This document shows, one piece after another, positions 63,503 to 64,000 of a DNA stretch of 64,000 nt; position 1 is the stretch's first letter; each line of letters begins with the position of its first letter. Source of the DNA: Anolis sagrei (taxonomy: Eukaryota; Chordata; Lepidosauria; Squamata; Anolidae); NCBI RefSeq assembly GCF_037176765.1, contig NC_090024.1, forward strand, positions 72,420,861 through 72,484,860, written 5' to 3'. The notes beneath the pieces were generated by a model. It did not search any database and was not told the origin of the DNA. It saw only the letters and a list, made by a program, of their open reading frames with translations. The position numbers were made by a program, and so were the translations under genes.

Positions 63503-63766
63503 AGGCCCCGGTGGCGCAGTGGGTTAAACCACTGAGCTGCTGAACTTCCTGACCGAAAGGTCGCAGGTTCAAATCAGCGGGCGGCGTGAGCTCCCGCTGT
63601 TAGCCCCAGCTTCTGCCAACCTAGTAGTTGGAAAACATGTGAGTAGAACAATAGGTACCACTCCAGTGGGAAGGTAACAGCGCTGCATGCAAACATGCCG
63701 GCCACATGACCTTGTATGTGTCTACAGACAACGTCAGCTCTTCGGCTCAGAAATGGAGATGAGCAC
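63503..63766 (+). repeat. ACA/Sauria-type SINE, 3'-truncated
   Basis: GGAGGCCCCGGTGGCGCAGT, B box GCAGGTTCAAATC, AGCCCCAGCTTCTGCCAACC to ATGGAGATGAGCACC. It has a well-preserved head. Confidence 0.88.
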
Positions 63767-64000
63767 CTACAAAATGAAAGGCTTTCAAGTCGTTGACGTT
63801 CATTGACCCTGTTTCGGCAACCAACCCATTCTAGACTAGGTTTCTTAAACTTTTTCCATTTGTGATCCCTTTCTGCCCAATAAATTTTTACATTTGAGGT
63901 TTATAAAGTATATAATTTTTTACTTTATACGTACATAAAGTAGGAATGCAAATCAAACATTTCCAACGTATTTATGGCAAAATGTAATGCCTCACATACA

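Noticed and set aside
63503-63600. tRNA-like head with A and B boxes
   Set aside because: It is the head of a SINE with its long body attached, not a tRNA gene. The same applies to the other SINE heads.

Overview
The window is nuclear DNA from a squamate reptile, most likely an Anolis-like iguanian lizard. The evidence is the repeat content: tRNA-headed Sauria/ACA-type SINEs, CR1, L2 and RTE-BovB LINEs, Penelope-like fragments, hAT elements including a SPIN-like copy, Helitrons ending in CTAG, and many foldback MITEs. The base composition is AT-rich, with many homopolymer C/G runs. Family names come from recall and could not be checked against a repeat library.

There are two host genes, and I could trace both exon by exon. 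FBXO15 (F-box only protein 15) lies on the minus strand. It has ten coding exons between 46468 (start) and 26941 (stop). All splice phases agree, and the ten exons give a 516-residue protein that matches my recall of mammalian FBXO15 along its length. TIMM21 (mitochondrial import subunit TIM21) lies on the plus strand, head-to-head with FBXO15, with its ATG at 53745. Four coding exons (residues 1 to 177) are present, and the last part, about 70 residues, lies beyond the right edge. The order FBXO15(-)/TIMM21(+) is the human 18q22.3 arrangement.

Layout. 1-26,700 is a gene-free stretch on the 3' side of FBXO15; in mammals this side is the gene-poor interval towards NETO1. It holds a GC-rich element with promoter-like motifs (about 1408-2264), a SPIN-like hAT (3222-4154), SINEs, a CR1 with coding remnant (14727-15590), an RTE fragment, a solo LTR with 5-bp target duplication (20455-21237), and one repeat-poor stretch (15740-16440) that may be a conserved element. 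26,700-46,470 is FBXO15 with its introns, which hold BovB, CR1, SINE, hAT and L2 insertions. 46,470-53,745 is the spacer between the two start codons. Two Helitrons, L2 pieces, MITEs, a BovB and SINEs fill it, and each gene keeps its own promoter-like motifs. 53,745-64,000 is TIMM21 with MITE-rich introns.

The two genes are neighbours but do unrelated jobs: FBXO15 is a substrate receptor of SCF ubiquitin ligases, and TIMM21 belongs to the TIM23 inner-membrane translocase. I found no bacterial-type operon, CRISPR array, toxin system or obviously new gene system. The most notable observations are a microsatellite acting as a splice acceptor, a sequence module shared by a hAT and a Helitron, tandem acceptors at the F-box exon, and several nested transposons with readable target duplications.
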